Shown here in pieces: positions 18,722 to 27,337 of a stretch of 64,000 nucleotides of DNA. Source of the DNA: Acidobacteriota bacterium (GTDB lineage: Bacteria > Acidobacteriota > Vicinamibacteria > Vicinamibacterales > UBA823). A program made the position numbers and the translations under genes. The stretch spans positions 147,206 to 211,205 of the forward strand of contig PCAU01000010.1 in NCBI GenBank assembly GCA_002730735.1, given 5' to 3'. The stretch's first letter is position 1, and every line of letters begins with the position of its first letter. The notes under the pieces are model-generated. The model worked only from the letters and a program-made list of their open reading frames with translations, searched no databases and was not told where the DNA came from.

Positions 18722-19024
18722 TCAGTCAAGATCAAAGTCCCGCTCCGGCCTAGTCACCGGTTCGTCGGTCGCTTTACGAAGGGCTTCTTCAAAGCGCTTG
18801 GCAAGTGCATCGCCACGTGTGCGCTCATCAGTAACCGATTGCTGGAACACCGCTTCTCGACGCGCTGCCTCCTCATCAAGAATTCGATCGGCTTCACCCA
18901 ACTCGACCTTGTCCTGACGTTCCGGCTCGCTGTGCCGTACGACGCGCTTTAAACCCACATCGATGACGAGTGAGGCGGTACAGCAAGGACAAACCAGTTC
19001 GAGCTCCGACGTGAGGTTAGTCAT
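18722..19024 (-). CDS. Hypothetical protein with N-terminal CPCC motif
   Basis: This 100-residue protein begins MTNLTSELELVCPCCTASLVIDVGLKRVVRH, a zinc-knuckle-like or redox CxCC pattern, followed by a long charged helix (AARREAVFQQSVTDERTRGDALAKRFEEAL) and a C-terminal TRPERDFDLD. I know similar acidobacterial proteins only as hypotheticals. The frame continues upstream, but ATG 19024 has GGGAGGG about 8 bases before it, which fixes the start. Only one CPCC cluster is present, so metal binding might need a partner or dimer. No function is inferred. Confidence 0.6.
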   Translation of the reverse strand: MTNLTSELELVCPCCTASLVIDVGLKRVVRHSEPERQDKVELGEADRILDEEAARREAVFQQSVTDERTRGDALAKRFEEALRKATDEPVTRPERDFDLD

Positions 19025-19335
19025 TTGTGGACCCTCCCTACCATCGCGCCTACGCTGTCTTTTCAGCGCCGATCGGTACGCGGTAGTCACCGCCCATCTA
19101 GGCGAGACAACATGATATCTCCTACCCTAGTCGAGGACCATGTCGTGACTCTATTTTTGAAATGGTGGGAATACCGTGGTTGGAGCGAAATCCAAAATGA
19201 ACCCCTTAAAAGCGACCCAAATTTCGACTCTCTTTACCCGAGACGGCCAAGCCCCAAGACGGTAGGACTACATGATTCAACTAAGGCTGAAGAGGTTCGT
19301 GCCAGCACTACCGTGAGAACTCAGTAGGTGTTGTC
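19025..19335. other. Gene-poor spacer with one doubtful small open frame
   Basis: This 311-base interval separates two small minus-strand genes. On the plus strand a frame from ATG 19112 to 19327 would encode 71 residues including FLKWWEYRGW and DPNFDSLYPRRPSP. The composition is somewhat protein-like, but there is no good ribosome-binding site and I recognise no family, so I do not call it as a gene. No tRNA, repeat or clear hairpin is seen. Confidence 0.4.
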
Positions 19336-19581
19336 TCAGCCTTCTTCCTCGAAGCCTTCTTCCTCGGTTGGACGAGGACGGGTTGAGGGACGAAGGGCTT
19401 CACGGCGGTCATACACTGCCAACCCTTCGACGTGGAACGTTAGCGTGCAAGAACTCGCTTTACGTTCCACAACAGCTAGGACAGGGCTCCCCGCCACGCC
19501 AGCCCGAAATGTGATCCTGCAACCACACGACAACCTTGCGTGGTGGAATCCCTTTAACGCCGTATTAACTTCGGTACTCAT
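19336..19581 (-). CDS. Small hypothetical protein with three cysteines and an acidic tail
   Basis: The 81-residue protein contains FHHARLSCGCRITFRAGVAG, then VERKASSCTLTFHVEGLAVYD, and ends in a proline/arginine stretch and glutamate-rich repeats (EEEGFEEEG). The CxC plus a distant Cys could bind metal, and the middle alternates like beta strands. The minus-strand reading is clearly more protein-like than the plus-strand frame covering the same bases, which is Ser-rich shadow translation. It stands alone between two other small genes; function unknown. Confidence 0.5.
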   Translation of the reverse strand: MSTEVNTALKGFHHARLSCGCRITFRAGVAGSPVLAVVERKASSCTLTFHVEGLAVYDRREALRPSTRPRPTEEEGFEEEG

Positions 19582-19690
19582 GACATCGCAATCAACCGCC
19601 TAGGTCGGCAGCCGATGCGCAGCCATCATACACCAACGGTTGTTCATCTGTGTGACCGGAATGAAAAACTAGGATGGAGGACGTTGACAA

Positions 19691-20248
19691 TCAGAGCATT
19701 GCACGGATTTCTCGCTCTACCTGGTCCTTCGTGGCTAAACCCATGTGCTGCTTACATACAGTGCCACTCCGGTCAATGTATAAAGTTATCGGAATACCCC
19801 AAACCGGTCCGAGCGCTTCCTTAACATCGTCGCGGCCAAGACCCACAAGCAACGGATAGTTGACCCCGTATTCGTCAGCAAACGGCTTCAACTTCTCGAT
19901 CGGATCGTCGACAGACAATCCGAGCACAGCAAGACCTTGGTCTCCGTACTCGTTCTGTAACTCGACAAAACTGGGAATCTCAACCTTGCAGGGACCACAC
20001 CAAGTCGCCCAAAAATTAAACAGAATGACCTTTCCCCTATACGATGCCAAATCGACATCATCCCCATTCATATCTTGGAGGGTAAAATCGAGGTTCGCAG
20101 GGCGGGCATCGGGGTCGCAAGCCGCCGTGTCTACGGCATCAGCCTCTGACCACACGGAGGCACTCAACATCTCTTCCGGAAACACCGGAAACGTCAGAAA
20201 AGCCAAGGCCAAAGACGCTCCGGCAGCTGCCATCCATCGCCACTTCAT
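19691..20248 (-). CDS. TlpA-like membrane-anchored thioredoxin-fold protein
   Basis: This protein of 185 residues has an N-terminal signal anchor (KWRWMAAAGASLALAFL) followed by a redoxin domain with the active site WCGPC in FNFWATWCGPCKVEIPSF and the cis-proline segment WGIPITLYID. It is expected on the periplasmic side, reducing disulfides for example in cytochrome c maturation or protecting against oxidation. The frame opens at 20308, but ATG 20248 gives the canonical positively charged signal start. No cytochrome maturation genes are nearby, so the partner is unknown. It is transcribed divergently from the large barrel protein. Confidence 0.87.
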   Translation of the reverse strand: MKWRWMAAAGASLALAFLTFPVFPEEMLSASVWSEADAVDTAACDPDARPANLDFTLQDMNGDDVDLASYRGKVILFNFWATWCGPCKVEIPSFVELQNEYGDQGLAVLGLSVDDPIEKLKPFADEYGVNYPLLVGLGRDDVKEALGPVWGIPITLYIDRSGTVCKQHMGLATKDQVEREIRAML

Positions 20249-20478
20249 GATTCCGAACCCTCGTTTAGGGAGCGCCGGTAACCCCAAGATGGCCTTAAGA
20301 AAGCCCAAAACCGCAACCGGCCTCGGTACGTCTAGTTATATAGCATGCTGACGAATAGCACACCTAGAATCCCTAGCAGACAAACTCACTAGGCCTCCTG
20401 TAGTCGCTACAGTAACATATGTCAGCGTTGGCGTTGATAGTTGGCGTCAGTTCCCAAATGAGCCACGAGGTAAATCTT

Positions 20479-23400
20479 ATGCGTATCCGCAAGGGGTGTG
20501 AACTTCGCGTCTCCATGAGCGCCGGATTGACACTACTCTTCCTCTTTTGTCTGGCGTTACCTGCCATCGCACAAAGTCAGTTCATTCCCTACTACGGAAA
20601 GGCCAGGGTGAAGTATGACAACTTCGACTGGCAGATTTACACAACTGATCATTTCGAAATGTATTACTACCCCGAACTTGAACAGCACCTAGAGCGAGTG
20701 GCGGGCTACGCTGAAAGCGCCTATCAGCAGGTCAGTTCAGATCTCAGACATGAGTTGGCATTTCAGATTCCCCTCGTGCTATTCAAGACCCACAGTGAAT
20801 TTGAACAGCAGAACGTAATTCCAGCCGACATGCCGGAAGGCGTTGCAGCCTTTGCCGAACCACTTCGCAACCGTATGGTTCTGCCAATCGATGAGCCTCC
20901 CGATGAACTCTACCGGCTCATCACCCACGAACTCGTCCATATCTTTGAGTTCGACATCATCCCCCGCGGTGTCCTTCGCTCAGATGTGCCCCTCTGGGTC
21001 GACGAAGGGTTAGCTGATCACCTAGCAGGGGTCTGGAACCCACTCGACCTAATGATGGTCCGCGATGCGGCAGTCTCCGACATCGTGCCCAAAATGACCG
21101 AACCAGATGAATTCTTCGGATTTAGTAGCCCACGGTTACCCTACAACCTGGGTCACGCAGCCTTCGAGTTCATTGAGGCGAGAGAAGGTAAAGAAGGTAT
21201 CCGGCAATTCCTATTGGCTCTCAGAACAAATGTGATCGGTGGTGGTAGTGACGCGTATCAGGAAGGCCTCGGTCTCTCCGCCGAAGAGTTCGACATCGAG
21301 TTCTCGCGGTACATCAGAGAACGGTTTCAGCCCTTCCGCGATCGGGAACGAGCGGAGGACTATGGAACCGACCTAGCACCCGATCCAATTCGATCCGAGT
21401 TCGTGGCTGCCTACTCCGTTGAACCGGCGCCGTCGGGGGAACTATTGGCAGCGGTAGCCACGAACAGGAAAGACCGTGAGCTTGACATCATTCTCATCTC
21501 TGTTCAGGACGGTAGTGTCGTCACAAATCTAACTCCGGGATTCTCGCAGAACGATGGTTACGACTACATCTCTATTCCTGGCGCGCGGTGGAATACCGTG
21601 CCGTGGATGTCGTGGTCACCGGCAGGCGACCAGTTGGCCTATTTCGTGCGCAAGGGCAAACGTAAGACGCTCATAATTAGGGACATTGTCAGCCGCCGTA
21701 TCGAACAACGGCTCGACATGACAACCGTTGACGAACCCGAATCCCCGGACATCTCGCCTAATGGCCGCCACGTCGCGTTCTCAGCACTGCAGAACGCCAC
21801 GGGTGACATTTACACCATTGACTTGGTCACAAACGAAGTTCGGAACGTCACAAACGATAATTTTGCAGACTATGCGCCCACGTTTTCCCTAGACGGACGG
21901 TCTTTAGTCTACCTGGCACGTGTTAACGGCAACAATAAACTGTTTCGGGTAGACCTCGAAACAGGAGAGAAACTGCAATTAACCTTCGGTGCCCACGACG
22001 AAACGGCCGCACAGTTCATTGATAGAGACAAGATTGTGTTCTCCTCTACAGCGGTCGACCCACTGCAGCCTATCGACCCTGACGTAGCCCGTGACGGCAA
22101 CATCTTCAACCTGTGGACACTGACCCTGTCAACAGGCGCACTTGAGCAGTACACCGACGCCCTAAGTGGGAACGTCTCCCCCGTCGTACTAGAAACAGTC
22201 GACGGCCAAGAGGTTGCGTTCGTCAGTTACAACAAGGGCAATTACGGTATCTACACCACGGAAGTGGAAGAACCACTATACATGGTGGAAACCTCAGATT
22301 TTGGCGCCCCTGGTCTGGTGATGGACTTCCAAGCTCCTTTATCGCACACCCTCATTAGGGATAACAGTCGAGACAAGGGCAGGTTCGAGAAGATGGTTCT
22401 CGAAGGTCGGCCACCGGTCAACCTTGGGGTAACGAATAGCGGCGACCTTTACGGCGGTTCGTCTCTAACGCTCACTGACCTGCTGGGCGAACAACAGTTC
22501 AACGTGTATGCAGCATCAATTTCAGAATACCGGACAATGGCAATGTCGTATGTGAACCTCGCGCGCCGATTGCAGTGGGGCACGCAACTCTTCTCCCAGA
22601 CTCAATTCTTCTTCGGCACGCCAACTGGCATGTCGTATGGCCTGTTTAATCGTGACCAAGCCATTGCAACCACCAGAATGCGCGGTGGCACAGTCTTTGG
22701 CATCTATCCCTTTAGTAGGTTTCGACGGGTCGAGTTGTCGGCTGGCGTAGCAAATTACCAAGAGCAATTCGGTAGCCCGCAGCTACAGGCAGCCTCTAAT
22801 CAGGTACAGACGGATCGATTTGGCGCCACCATCTTCCGCAATGGCACCTTCGTGCCTTTCAATATCGCCTTTATTCAAGAAACGACAGTATTTCGCGAAT
22901 TCGGCCCGGTATCAGGTAATACGATGCGGCTGGGATTCGAATATGCACCGAAATTTGGGAACACACTTTCGCAGCAGAGTCTTGATGGTGATGCCCGTTA
23001 CTATCTCAGGCTGGGAGAAACCGGACTAGTAGCACTGCGAGCAAGAGGTTTCAGGAGTTTTGGTGAAAGTCCAAACTTCTATTTCTTTGGTGGTAATTCT
23101 GAATTGAGGGGTTACGACTACCTAGAATTTGTCGGCCACAAAGCATTCCATCTGAACGCTGAATTACGGTTTCCACTGGTCGAAGTGATGTTGACGCCGA
23201 TCGGCGTCTTGGGCGGCTTCCGAGGTGTGTTCTTCGCTGGTGTTGGTGGTGCTGCGCTCAACAGCGACAGCTTTACTCCATGGACTTCCTCCCCGGAGAC
23301 ATTCAAGCCGGTAATCGGACTCAAATACGACAGTAATCTTCAGCCTCAGCCGGTCTACGCTGATCCGGTCCAAATCACCGGCTTCCGCTTACGAGACGCG

Positions 23401-23577
23401 CGTGGCTCCTACGGCTTTGGCCTTGAAACCATGGCGTTCGGCTTTCCGATCCACCTTGACTGGACGTGGCGAACTCTTTTCAACGATGCCTGGGAGAACC
23501 TCCTGTTCGCTGCAAACGGCGGCAGCGCAAAGTTTCGTGAAAGCCGCTTCAATTTCTGGATAGGATACGATTTCTAG
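20479..23577 (+). CDS. Outer-membrane protein: gluzincin-like peptidase, TolB-like propeller and BamA-like barrel
   Basis: This 1032-residue protein has a signal peptide (LLFLFCLALPAIAQS). A peptidase-MA-like domain follows with HELVH at about 150-154 and a downstream E in WVDEGLAD as the likely third zinc ligand. A beta-propeller region (about 320-630) carries repeated PD40/TolB motifs such as SPDISPNGRHVAFS and APTFSLDGRSLVYLA. The C-terminal 350 residues form a BamA/TamA-type barrel with GGNSELRGYDYLEFVGHK and a terminal aromatic (WIGYDF), the outer-membrane insertion signal. I choose ATG 20479 because GAGG stands 8 bases upstream; an earlier ATG at 20419 gives an atypical leader. Function is unknown; this domain order recurs in Acidobacteriota and Bacteroidota. 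Confidence 0.82.
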   Translation: MRIRKGCELRVSMSAGLTLLFLFCLALPAIAQSQFIPYYGKARVKYDNFDWQIYTTDHFEMYYYPELEQHLERVAGYAESAYQQVSSDLRHELAFQIPLVLFKTHSEFEQQNVIPADMPEGVAAFAEPLRNRMVLPIDEPPDELYRLITHELVHIFEFDIIPRGVLRSDVPLWVDEGLADHLAGVWNPLDLMMVRDAAVSDIVPKMTEPDEFFGFSSPRLPYNLGHAAFEFIEAREGKEGIRQFLLALRTNVIGGGSDAYQEGLGLSAEEFDIEFSRYIRERFQPFRDRERAEDYGTDLAPDPIRSEFVAAYSVEPAPSGELLAAVATNRKDRELDIILISVQDGSVVTNLTPGFSQNDGYDYISIPGARWNTVPWMSWSPAGDQLAYFVRKGKRKTLIIRDIVSRRIEQRLDMTTVDEPESPDISPNGRHVAFSALQNATGDIYTIDLVTNEVRNVTNDNFADYAPTFSLDGRSLVYLARVNGNNKLFRVDLETGEKLQLTFGAHDETAAQFIDRDKIVFSSTAVDPLQPIDPDVARDGNIFNLWTLTLSTGALEQYTDALSGNVSPVVLETVDGQEVAFVSYNKGNYGIYTTEVEEPLYMVETSDFGAPGLVMDFQAPLSHTLIRDNSRDKGRFEKMVLEGRPPVNLGVTNSGDLYGGSSLTLTDLLGEQQFNVYAASISEYRTMAMSYVNLARRLQWGTQLFSQTQFFFGTPTGMSYGLFNRDQAIATTRMRGGTVFGIYPFSRFRRVELSAGVANYQEQFGSPQLQAASNQVQTDRFGATIFRNGTFVPFNIAFIQETTVFREFGPVSGNTMRLGFEYAPKFGNTLSQQSLDGDARYYLRLGETGLVALRARGFRSFGESPNFYFFGGNSELRGYDYLEFVGHKAFHLNAELRFPLVEVMLTPIGVLGGFRGVFFAGVGGAALNSDSFTPWTSSPETFKPVIGLKYDSNLQPQPVYADPVQITGFRLRDARGSYGFGLETMAFGFPIHLDWTWRTLFNDAWENLLFAANGGSAKFRESRFNFWIGYDF

Positions 23578-23598
23578 ATGCGGTAGATGGGTAATTTA

Positions 23599-23629
23599 CG
23601 AAGTTCCTTCACTCCCTTAACCAACTTCG
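23599..23629. repeat. Inverted repeat between barrel-protein gene and thioesterase gene
   Basis: CGAAGTT (23599-23605) and AACTTCG (23623-23629) form a 7-bp inverted repeat separated by 17 bases. It lies 22 bases after the stop of the barrel protein. The long loop and absence of a T-run make it a poor terminator; it might be a binding site. Low significance. Confidence 0.3.
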
Positions 23630-23668
23630 GACATTTCAGCAGGTCTCTACTGGTCGGGAGCCGATGAA

Positions 23669-24175
23669 GTGACGACCTGCCATCTCCAACCGCGACGACC
23701 GGAAGATTCGGCCACTGAGACAGTCCACGTTGTCTTGCCCAATGACGCCAATCCGTTGGGTTTTATGCTCGGCGGGTCCGTGATGCATCTGATCGACCTC
23801 GCTGGGGCAATTGCCAGTCATCGCCACACCCGGAGCCGTGTCGTGACGGCGTCAGTTGACAGCGTCGAGTTTCTACATCCCGTTAAAGTTGGCGATCTAC
23901 TCATTCTCAGGTCACGGGTCACCTGCGCGTTCCACACATCACTTGAGGTTGAGGTTGAAGTAGTCTCCGAAGAGTCCTTGACAGGTACGCGACGTTTGAC
24001 GAGCCGAGCGTTCCTGACTTTCGTTGGAGTCGATGAGAGGGGCTGCCCCACTCCGATTCCACCCCTGCTCGTTGAATCGGTCGATGACACTCACCGTGCC
24101 GAGATGGCGCGCGCGCGTCGAGCCCAACGCCTCGAAGCTCGAGGACGGTTGGCCTCTGATAACTTTTCCCTGTAG
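23669..24175 (+). CDS. Acyl-CoA thioesterase (hotdog fold, YciA/BACH-like)
   Basis: This 168-residue cytosolic protein has TVHVVLPNDANPLGFMLGGSVMHLIDLAGAIASHRH, the substrate and CoA-binding core of the hotdog acyl-CoA hydrolases, with the catalytic Asp in LIDLAG and a typical VTASVDSVEFLHPVKVGDLL following. It hydrolyses acyl-CoA to free acid and CoA; chain-length preference is not visible. It starts with GTG at 23669. It stands convergent to the TPR-protease gene, with a 13-base gap. Confidence 0.85.
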   Translation: MTTCHLQPRRPEDSATETVHVVLPNDANPLGFMLGGSVMHLIDLAGAIASHRHTRSRVVTASVDSVEFLHPVKVGDLLILRSRVTCAFHTSLEVEVEVVSEESLTGTRRLTSRAFLTFVGVDERGCPTPIPPLLVESVDDTHRAEMARARRAQRLEARGRLASDNFSL

Positions 24176-24188
24176 GAACTGTTGCCCC

Positions 24189-25697
24189 CTAAGAAATATC
24201 TTGGAGGCGAACGACGCTCTCTTCTAAATCGATCGCTACCCGGTACCGGCTAAGAAAATTGTGCCCAATAGTGCCACCCACTTGGAAGCCAAGGAGGGCG
24301 CTAGGCGCCTGCAAGTTGAGAACGACGACCGGGTAGTTCGGAAATGCGATCGTATTGAACATCAGGTCGATACCCGGTAATAGAAACGCATCCGGATCCC
24401 ATCCTGACGACCCGAATACCCGAAGCGGAAGATGTCTTACGACTGGCCGGCGACTCAGCATGCTAGCAGTCTGCGAGCTAATCGAGATCACCTCACCACC
24501 CGTATCCACAACGAAACTCGCGTCTTGATCGTTAACGGTTCCTCGCACAGTCACTAGCCGATGCTGACGCAACGGCAACACAACGTCTGCAGGATCCCGC
24601 GGAATCTTTCGACCGATCGTCAGCTGAGAGCGTTCATAGTCAACCGTGAGTGAGAGCCTAGCAGCCAGGGGCGAGAAACTCTCGACTTCGCGCTTGGGAA
24701 TCCCGGTTAAAGGCGGGTTCTTAATGAGGGTTGGCACGTTGTCCATCTTAAGCGAACCAATCTCAATCGAATCGATCCAGCCGAGCTGTAGCCCGCGGAG
24801 GCCAACTTCTCCAACACCCGCACTCAAGGTGTACACGATCGGCCGGACGTTGGACGCTCTAGCCACTTCACGTGAGACCACCGTCTGCTCAGCACCAGTG
24901 TCAACCACGAAGTCAATCTCACGATGTCCGTTCACACTCGCCTTGACTATAATCTTGTCCTGGACAAGCCTGAACGGCACTGTGTGAAGTTGCTCAGCAA
25001 CGTCAGGTTCCATATCAAACGGAACCCGACGCCCCAAAGAACGTAGAAAGCGAATCTGGGCACGAGACCAAGCCGCTCGCTGACTCTGGTCCTTGTGCGG
25101 AAGTAAATTGACGTAGTTGCCAAACGCAACAGCCGCTTCCTCATAGCGATGCATCCGCTTATAGATGGTGCCGACTGTGTGGTGGAACTCTCCGTCACGG
25201 GGCGACAGGGCTAAAGCTTTCTGCGCTGCCTCAAGCGCAGCATCATTATTGTTTAGGCTCATCAACGACTTACCAAGTCCATGATGGCCGCGTGCAACGG
25301 TAGGGTCCCTTGCGAGAACATCGAGAAAGAGCTGTTCGGCTTCGTCAAACAGACCAGCTGCCCATAAAGTATCGCCATACATCACAATTGCCGCTGGGTC
25401 GTCAGGCGCCTCTGCAAGGGCTGCGTCGGCCTCCACCCGCGCGTCAGCAAATCGGGCCAAGCGCAACATCGAGAGCACCGACCCACGGCGCGCTCGAAAA
25501 AGCTGTGATGCCGTCGCGCCCTCCTTTGCTCGTGTGAATGCCTCAAGCGCTTCAGGAAAACGTTCTTCTGCAATGAGCAAATCAGCTAACTGAAGTTGGA
25601 TAGCGCTATAGGTTGGGTCTGCGCTCCGGCTGGTAACAACCGAAAGCGCTACCAGAGCAGCGGTGACCGCGACAAGTGGACGAAGACCGATGTGCAT
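24189..25697 (-). CDS. TPR protein with two retropepsin-like aspartyl protease domains
   Basis: The 502-residue protein has a signal peptide or anchor (LVAVTAALVALSVVTS), about five TPR units between residues 30 and 210, and then two retroviral-type aspartyl protease domains. The first has VVDTGAE with the catalytic triplet at 266-268. The second has VVDTGGE at 398-400. Each has a hydrophobic-hydrophobic-glycine segment (LLGFQVGGTIGHNFLS in the second). One retropepsin chain normally dimerises to build one site; two in one chain could pair within the molecule. It is probably periplasmic. Substrate and role are unknown. It has no close operon partner. Confidence 0.82.
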   Translation of the reverse strand: MHIGLRPLVAVTAALVALSVVTSRSADPTYSAIQLQLADLLIAEERFPEALEAFTRAKEGATASQLFRARRGSVLSMLRLARFADARVEADAALAEAPDDPAAIVMYGDTLWAAGLFDEAEQLFLDVLARDPTVARGHHGLGKSLMSLNNNDAALEAAQKALALSPRDGEFHHTVGTIYKRMHRYEEAAVAFGNYVNLLPHKDQSQRAAWSRAQIRFLRSLGRRVPFDMEPDVAEQLHTVPFRLVQDKIIVKASVNGHREIDFVVDTGAEQTVVSREVARASNVRPIVYTLSAGVGEVGLRGLQLGWIDSIEIGSLKMDNVPTLIKNPPLTGIPKREVESFSPLAARLSLTVDYERSQLTIGRKIPRDPADVVLPLRQHRLVTVRGTVNDQDASFVVDTGGEVISISSQTASMLSRRPVVRHLPLRVFGSSGWDPDAFLLPGIDLMFNTIAFPNYPVVVLNLQAPSALLGFQVGGTIGHNFLSRYRVAIDLEESVVRLQDIS

Positions 25698-25838
25698 GAA
25701 CCCTCCGAAATGCCTGGGGGATCACTGGCAACTGCTTGAAGCAACTAAAGCACAGTCAGATGAATCAACGCGTATCAGCAACCTAAAGATAAAAAGTGTA
25801 AAACAGAGACCACTCTTAGGCCCGGATGGCTACTCGAG

Positions 25839-26309
25839 TCAGCGCGTGTAATGCTCAATAGGTACGCCGTCGTACATCTCATTGACCCGAAGGATCTGCG
25901 TGTCTCGGCTATAAGTCCCGAGCTCATAATCCTCACTCATGATCAAAGCCTTGAATGGTTTCGTAGGGCAGACCTCCGAGCACAAACCGCAAAAACTACA
26001 GCGTGACAGATTAAAATTAAAGTAATCCAAAATCTTAATTTTTTGCCCAGGTTCGCGATGGCCACCAAGCGAAATCAAATCGTCAGGACACACCTTGGCA
26101 CACTGATCGCAAACGATGCACGTCTGCGCACCAGTCTCAGGCTCAACCTGAAGCCGTAACACACCACGGAATCTAGCCGCAACGGGACGCCTCTCAGCTG
26201 GATACTGGAACGTAAAAGCAGGCTGAGGAGTATACTTAAGCGTCACCAAAAGCCCCTTCACTAGATCGATCAAGAAAACCGTCCGGAAAAAATTTTTCAG
26301 CCTTTGCAC
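25839..26309 (-). CDS. nuoI: NADH-quinone oxidoreductase subunit I
   Basis: This 156-residue protein carries two [4Fe-4S] binding motifs, CIVCDQCAKVCP and CSFCGLCSEVCP, matching the N6a/N6b clusters of complex I. An N-terminal hydrophobic segment (VFLIDLVKGLLVTLKY) and YPAERRPVAARFRGV before the clusters are typical of NuoI. It passes electrons from the peripheral arm toward NuoB. It follows nuoB by five bases. No other complex I subunit is in the window, so this may be a split nuo locus or a NuoB/NuoI-containing oxidoreductase of other purpose. Confidence 0.92.
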   Translation of the reverse strand: MQRLKNFFRTVFLIDLVKGLLVTLKYTPQPAFTFQYPAERRPVAARFRGVLRLQVEPETGAQTCIVCDQCAKVCPDDLISLGGHREPGQKIKILDYFNFNLSRCSFCGLCSEVCPTKPFKALIMSEDYELGTYSRDTQILRVNEMYDGVPIEHYTR

Positions 26310-26314
26310 AACAC

Positions 26315-26851
26315 TTACCCTCGGTCACCCACAAGCACAGGTTCGGTCTCCCCGACCTTGATAACCCTTGGCCGGCGGAGCACGGTGTTTTCCTTGCGGA
26401 TCTTGTCTTGCAACCGCATTAACCCGTACAGCAACGCCTCGGGACGCGGCGGACATCCTGAAATGTAAACGTCGACCGGGACGATCTTATCAACACCCTG
26501 CAGCACACTATACGTCGGAAATGGACCACCGGCGTTTGAGCAACTGCCCATGGAAATGACCCATTTGGGCTCCGGCATCTGATCGTATAGCCGACGCAGC
26601 ACCGGCGCCATCTTCTTCGTCACGGTTCCTGCCACGATCATGAGGTCCGACTGGCGCGGCGAAGCCCGAAAGACCTCCGCTCCAAACCGAGAGATGTCAA
26701 ACCGGGACGCTGATGTCGCCATCATCTCGATCGCGCAGCAGGCCAAACCGAAACCCATCGGCCAAAGCGAGGACTGCCTCGCCCAGTTCAGAACTTTATC
26801 TACGTTGGTTGTAATGATGTTGTCGTCGAATCGCTGATCGATCAGCCCCAT
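26315..26851 (-). CDS. nuoB: NADH-quinone oxidoreductase subunit B
   Basis: This 178-residue protein has the N2-cluster cysteines: the tandem pair in [14 protein letters not shown], one in [16 protein letters not shown], and one in [15 protein letters not shown]. It hands electrons to quinone in complex I. The frame is open to 26884, but the ATG at 26851 gives the usual start; the longer form would add [11 protein letters not shown]. It is tightly linked to nuoI and about 70 bases downstream of a ferredoxin gene. The absence of nuoC/D next to it is unusual compared with the standard nuo operon. Confidence 0.92.
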   Translation of the reverse strand: MGLIDQRFDDNIITTNVDKVLNWARQSSLWPMGFGLACCAIEMMATSASRFDISRFGAEVFRASPRQSDLMIVAGTVTKKMAPVLRRLYDQMPEPKWVISMGSCSNAGGPFPTYSVLQGVDKIVPVDVYISGCPPRPEALLYGLMRLQDKIRKENTVLRRPRVIKVGETEPVLVGDRG

Positions 26852-26920
26852 CAAGATCTCCCGCTTCGCCGCTGCACCTGCCAATTCGCTACCATCGTGA
26901 ACAGCATCTAAATCCCCAAA

Positions 26921-27184
26921 CTACTTTCCCTCATACCATCCTGCATTAACATCGATGTAATTGGCCCATTGCTCAGGCACCTCATCGTTTTCAAAGATCG
27001 CCTCAACTGGACAGGCCGGCACACAGGCCCCACAGTCAATACACTCGTCCGGATGGATGTAGAGCATAGTCTCCGTCTCGAACTCGGGTTCGTCTTTACG
27101 TGGGTGGATACAATCGACCGGACAGACGTCAACACACGCCGTGTCTTTCGTGCCGATGCAGGGTTCGCAGATGGTATAGGCCAT
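26921..27184 (-). CDS. 7Fe/8Fe-type ferredoxin
   Basis: This 87-residue soluble ferredoxin begins [24 protein letters not shown] and later has [17 protein letters not shown], two cluster sites of the FdxA type. The first site has the extended spacing typical of [3Fe-4S]/[4Fe-4S] ferredoxins. The ATG at 27184 follows a strong ribosome-binding site, GGAGG at 27190-27194, five bases away. It lies between the box/beta-oxidation genes and nuoB, all on the same strand. It is a plausible electron carrier for BoxB, since no boxA reductase is visible; that role is inference. Confidence 0.9.
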   Translation of the reverse strand: MAYTICEPCIGTKDTACVDVCPVDCIHPRKDEPEFETETMLYIHPDECIDCGACVPACPVEAIFENDEVPEQWANYIDVNAGWYEGK

Positions 27185-27337
27185 GACATCCTCCGTAAAT
27201 TGACCAACTAATCGTACCGGACTCCTTGCTGAATTTCAACTACCCCATACCTATCGGCCAGAAGAAGAGTTCGGACTAGACCTGATTTCGATCTTAAGCT
27301 GTAGCACTAAATGAGATCCTCTGGCTAAGTTACTGGG

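Noticed and set aside
19112-19327. Possible 71-residue protein on the plus strand
   Set aside because: No ribosome-binding site and no recognisable family; kept only as a remark in the spacer entry.
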